Shown piece after piece: positions 4,801-6,832 of a DNA stretch of 6,832 nucleotides (within the stretch, counting starts at the first letter, position 1; each line of letters begins with the position of its first letter). Location: assembly GCA_964429695.1 (NCBI GenBank), contig CAYSCS010000106.1, positions 1-6,832 on the forward strand, written 5' to 3'. Position numbers and translations under genes: made by a program. Source of the DNA: CAYSCS01 sp964429695. Its GTDB lineage: Bacteria; Acidobacteriota; Aminicenantia; Aminicenantales; Aminicenantaceae. The notes beneath the pieces were generated by a model. That model searched no databases. It saw nothing but the letters and a program-made list of their open reading frames with translations, and was not told the origin of the DNA.

Positions 4801-5430
4801 TTAATTACATAGATTTGGATTAAGAGAATGATCGTAAACGCGCGGGTTTAAATCATAAAGATGCTCGAGTAGATCGGCAATATCCTGTGAAAAATAAAAA
4901 AGAGGGCATTTGATTATTTCACCATTTTCCTTAACGGCAAAATGGACATGGGCTACCTCATCGTTGAGATTGATGAGATTGGCTATATGCTCCCCAGCTT
5001 TAACCTTCTCTCCCTTGGAGACAAAAATGTTCTTTTTTCGCTCTTCTTCAGAAATGGAACCGCCTATCTCGAAGTGATAATCCAAATCTAATTTTTTAGC
5101 GACTCTAATGACGATGCGGTAATTTGTTCCCGGCCATCCTTGTCCAGTGCTTAATTCTACTTTTTCTACTTTGCCATCCGCGCACGCCAGAAATTTTCCA
5201 CCTGGAATTGTGTTGAAATCTATGCCGTTATGGAACCTGGTGGAATTTAGCTCTTGGATAGTACCATAAGGACTGACCCAGCCGCAGTCTGATGGTTCTA
5301 CAGGACTTGAGATTAAGCGAGCTGTTTCAGGGAGGTCTGAAGAAAAAGGATTTTTGCATTTTAAATTGGAGAGAAGGATGAGTGAAAGAAGCAAAGTTTG
5401 GCCCAAAAAAAGTATTTTCGTGGTTTTCAT
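4801..5430 (-). CDS. Exported M23-family metallopeptidase
   Basis: 209 residues from ATG 5430. Residues 1-24 form an export signal (M-K-T-T-K-I-L-F-L-G then L-L-L-S-L-I-L-L) ending near Cys25, so it could be a lipoprotein, although N-L-K-C is not a canonical lipobox. The LytM/M23 peptidase fold follows. H67 and D71 in F-H-N-G-I-D are zinc ligands, H119 is in Y-H-F, and H161-V-H163 is in the H-x-H motif, all present. G-x-V and G-E-K-V-K-A-G-E-H-I-A (140-150) are the usual beta-barrel signatures. Such enzymes cut peptide bridges of peptidoglycan in the periplasm. A TTG at 5466 would add 12 residues, but it coincides with the -35 box, so I reject it. No Shine-Dalgarno precedes the ATG, in agreement with a leaderless mRNA. 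The gene diverges from the outer-membrane protein gene at 5846. Its substrate specificity and role in the cell cannot be read from the sequence. Confidence 0.85.
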   Translation of the reverse strand: MKTTKILFLGQTLLLSLILLSNLKCKNPFSSDLPETARLISSPVEPSDCGWVSPYGTIQELNSTRFHNGIDFNTIPGGKFLACADGKVEKVELSTGQGWPGTNYRIVIRVAKKLDLDYHFEIGGSISEEERKKNIFVSKGEKVKAGEHIANLINLNDEVAHVHFAVKENGEIIKCPLFYFSQDIADLLEHLYDLNPRVYDHSLNPNLCN

Positions 5431-5437
5431 GACGAAA

Positions 5438-5466
5438 AAAATAAATTCCAGCCATAAAATTGTCAA
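5438..5466 (-). promoter_or_regulatory. Leaderless promoter of the M23 peptidase gene
   Basis: On the minus strand TTGACA (5466-5461), 17 bases and TATTTT (5443-5438) lie seven bases before the ATG at 5430. The -10 box is weaker than that of the RHH gene, but all three distances are identical. Transcription would start at the ATG, which explains why no ribosome-binding site is visible. Confidence 0.5.
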
Positions 5467-5798
5467 GCCTTCCTGCCTTCTGGGTTAATATGTTTTTGGG
5501 AATAAAGAGGGGAATTGGCAGTGGGAGAGAGAGGCGATAAAAGAGATCTAGGGGTCAGAATCTAAAATCTTAGGCTTGGAATTTTATTTTGCCAACTTTT
5601 TAGGGAGATAGGAAAAATTTATTTTTGGGGAAGGAAATAAAGTTGAGGATTTCTTTTTTAAGGCATTTATTTGCGAGAGGAGCAAAAAATTTTTATTTCA
5701 ATCTAATTATCCAGGTAGACAACCGTTCTAAAAAAAGGACACTTATATAAATATAAAATTCTATTCATTAATATCTTAAAAATATCTTAGAGCATTAT
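5467..5798. other. Divergent intergenic region without recognisable genes
   Basis: About 330 bases separate the promoters of the peptidase and outer-membrane protein genes. The left half is purine-rich and the right half very AT-rich (5740-5798), with a tandem repeat at 5770-5789. I see no RNA gene, no riboswitch and no open frame with a ribosome-binding site. Confidence 0.4.
5770..5789 (+). repeat. Tandem AATATCTTA repeat upstream of the OMP promoter
   Basis: AATATCTTA occurs at 5770-5778 and again at 5781-5789, an 11-base period that places both copies on the same face of the helix. The second copy ends ten bases before the proposed -35 box. The arrangement suits an activator site or an AT-rich UP-like element. 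Confidence 0.4.
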
Positions 5799-5825
5799 TT
5801 GGCATATTTTTTGCTATGCTATAAT
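5799..5825 (+). promoter_or_regulatory. Promoter with extended -10 for the outer-membrane protein gene
   Basis: TTGGCA (5799-5804, one mismatch to TTGACA) is followed after a short 15-base spacer by a perfect TATAAT (5820-5825), which is preceded by TGC as an extended -10. RNA would start near 5832, inside the AGGAGG at 5831-5836, leaving only about 14 bases of leader. Either the leader is unusually short or the working promoter lies further upstream. Confidence 0.45.
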
Positions 5826-5845
5826 TTGAAAGGAGGAGAGTTGAG

Positions 5846-6832
5846 ATGAAACGAGTTTCAATGCTTTCAATCTTCATTCTTCTTGTTTCTCTTTTTGTTA
5901 CTTTTCTTAATGGTCAATCAGATGAAGAATCTCAGATCTGGCCGTGGCCCTGGTGGGGTGGTGAGGAATATGCCTACAATTTCCTTCCCCTCGGAGGCTG
6001 GAACACGCTCGGTTCGTTATTCTCTAAGAGTACAGCAAGGGGAGAGACGCTGTTTGCTGCGGATGACTCAAGCTCAGGTTATTTAAACCCTGCTTTCCTT
6101 ACTTCGGTGTTAACTCCCAAGCTTTCTCTGAGCTATCGGTATACGGAAAATACTTATCGATCGGCTTTTTCACCTCAAATAATACCTCTTGAGTTTGAAT
6201 CAGGCGGATGGAGAAACCTGGAGACCCATTCTTTCAAGCGGAAAACAGATTATCTGGATTCCTTTGGTCTTCTACTTCCTTTCAAGAATTGGGTTTTGGC
6301 GGCAAATTATTTTCTCTTCCAGGAATATAACTTTCCTGAGATAAAGGCGCCAGCCTGGTTTTCGCCAGAGAAAGTTGCTCAGGACGGTAAAGTGAAAGGT
6401 ATAAATTTTGCACTCGCCTATCGCCTGACATCAAAATTTTCTTTGGGATTTGGTGCCACCTATCTATTGGGAGAGATTTCAAGGACAGAAAAGTCCCAGC
6501 CTTATTTTTGGATTTTTGATGAAGGGGGAGTTTCATCCTTGCCGTTCCACGGGAAGAACCATATCATTCCTCCCTGGCCATGGCCGTATCGGTGGCTTGT
6601 TGAAAAACATACTCTAAATCTCAAAGGATATTTCTTCAATTTAGGTTGCATGATTCAGCCCAGTGAGGAGCTAGCCATAGGGTTTATGTTGAGACCTCCT
6701 TTTTCCTTGAACATAGAGGCAGAAATTGAGTATCTCTACGCAGAATTACCGGAGAGAAATGAGATCTATTCAGGGAAATATTATTTCAAACATCCTCTTT
6801 GCGCAGGTGCGAGTCTGCTTTACAAACCAGTT
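5846..6832 (+). CDS. FadL/OMPP1-like outer-membrane beta-barrel protein (3' end beyond window)
   Basis: The frame is open from ATG 5846 through the last base of the window (329 codons seen). AGGAGG at 5831-5836, nine bases upstream, fixes the start. Residues 1-23 are a signal peptide (M-K-R-V-S-M-L-S-I-F then I-L-L-V-S-L-F-V), probably cleaved at L-N-G/Q-S. The mature N-terminus is rich in Trp (W-P-W-P-W-W, 32-37). A-A-D-D-S-S-S-G-Y-L-N-P-A (71-83) matches the D-x-S-A-x-x-x-N-P-A signature of FadL/TodX transporters. Alternating beta strands follow, for example P-K-L-S-L-S-Y-R and later E-L-A-I-G-F-M-L-R-P-P-F-S-L-N-I-E (274-290), which resembles the FadL strand L-S-x-G-x-x-Y-R-S-P. A second Pro/Trp patch (242-250) may form a loop. 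FadL proteins move hydrophobic substrates across the outer membrane. The substrate here is unknown, and another barrel family with the same motif cannot be excluded. Confidence 0.75.
   Translation, partial: MKRVSMLSIFILLVSLFVTFLNGQSDEESQIWPWPWWGGEEYAYNFLPLGGWNTLGSLFSKSTARGETLFAADDSSSGYLNPAFLTSVLTPKLSLSYRYTENTYRSAFSPQIIPLEFESGGWRNLETHSFKRKTDYLDSFGLLLPFKNWVLAANYFLFQEYNFPEIKAPAWFSPEKVAQDGKVKGINFALAYRLTSKFSLGFGATYLLGEISRTEKSQPYFWIFDEGGVSSLPFHGKNHIIPPWPWPYRWLVEKHTLNLKGYFFNLGCMIQPSEELAIGFMLRPPFSLNIEAEIEYLYAELPERNEIYSGKYYFKHPLCAGASLLYKPV

Noticed and set aside
5428..5466. TTG start at 5466 for the M23 peptidase
   Set aside because: The TTG is part of the -35 box and the added residues precede a complete signal peptide starting at ATG 5430.
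5883..6536. Short ORFs in other frames within the outer-membrane protein gene
   Set aside because: They are shadows of the long open frame starting at 5846.

Overview
The window looks like an AT-rich accessory stretch of a bacterium with an outer membrane. It carries an exported lytic-type (M23) peptidase, a signal-peptide-bearing beta-barrel of the FadL/OMPP1 type, and a large decayed secreted protein ending in a G-Y-W-K-T domain. My impression of the protein style is an Acidobacteriota/Aminicenantes-like metagenomic genome, but this is a weak inference. Gene density is low and decay is high: four reading frames are broken, and two insertion sequences sit at the left end.

Left end (1-1600): the first six codons of a leftward gene (start at 18), with a good promoter at 108-81. 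An IS element (about 131-1324) lies just upstream of that promoter. It is much more GC-rich than its surroundings. Its DDE transposase frame is open, but the second catalytic Asp and the catalytic Glu are 6 residues apart instead of the usual 35, so an in-frame deletion of about 29 codons has almost certainly killed it. The IS abuts the first ~40 codons of a second, unrelated transposase on the minus strand (1467-1327). The start of that remnant is buried in a 16-bp near-perfect hairpin.

Middle (1600-3881): a leftward ribbon-helix-helix (CopG-like) gene (1817-1668) has a TTGACA-17-TAGAAT promoter placed so that the mRNA would start at the ATG. Its usual C-terminal tail is still readable beyond an in-frame TGA. 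Then come about 700 bases of purine-skewed sequence with a possible relic, and a ~450-codon pseudogene of a secreted protein (3881-2536) with three frameshifts and three TGA stops.

Right (3990-6832): two overlapping rightward small genes of unknown function (ATGA overlap at 4261-4264), the first broken by a TGA; a doubtful third small ORF; a leftward M23 peptidase (5430-4801) with the same leaderless promoter geometry as the RHH gene; a divergent intergenic region; and the first 329 codons of a rightward FadL-like outer-membrane protein that runs off the window.

No complete new system is visible. The most notable signals are the matched leaderless promoters, the hairpin masking a transposase start, the precise DDE deletion, and the fact that every substitution-type stop in the decayed frames is TGA.
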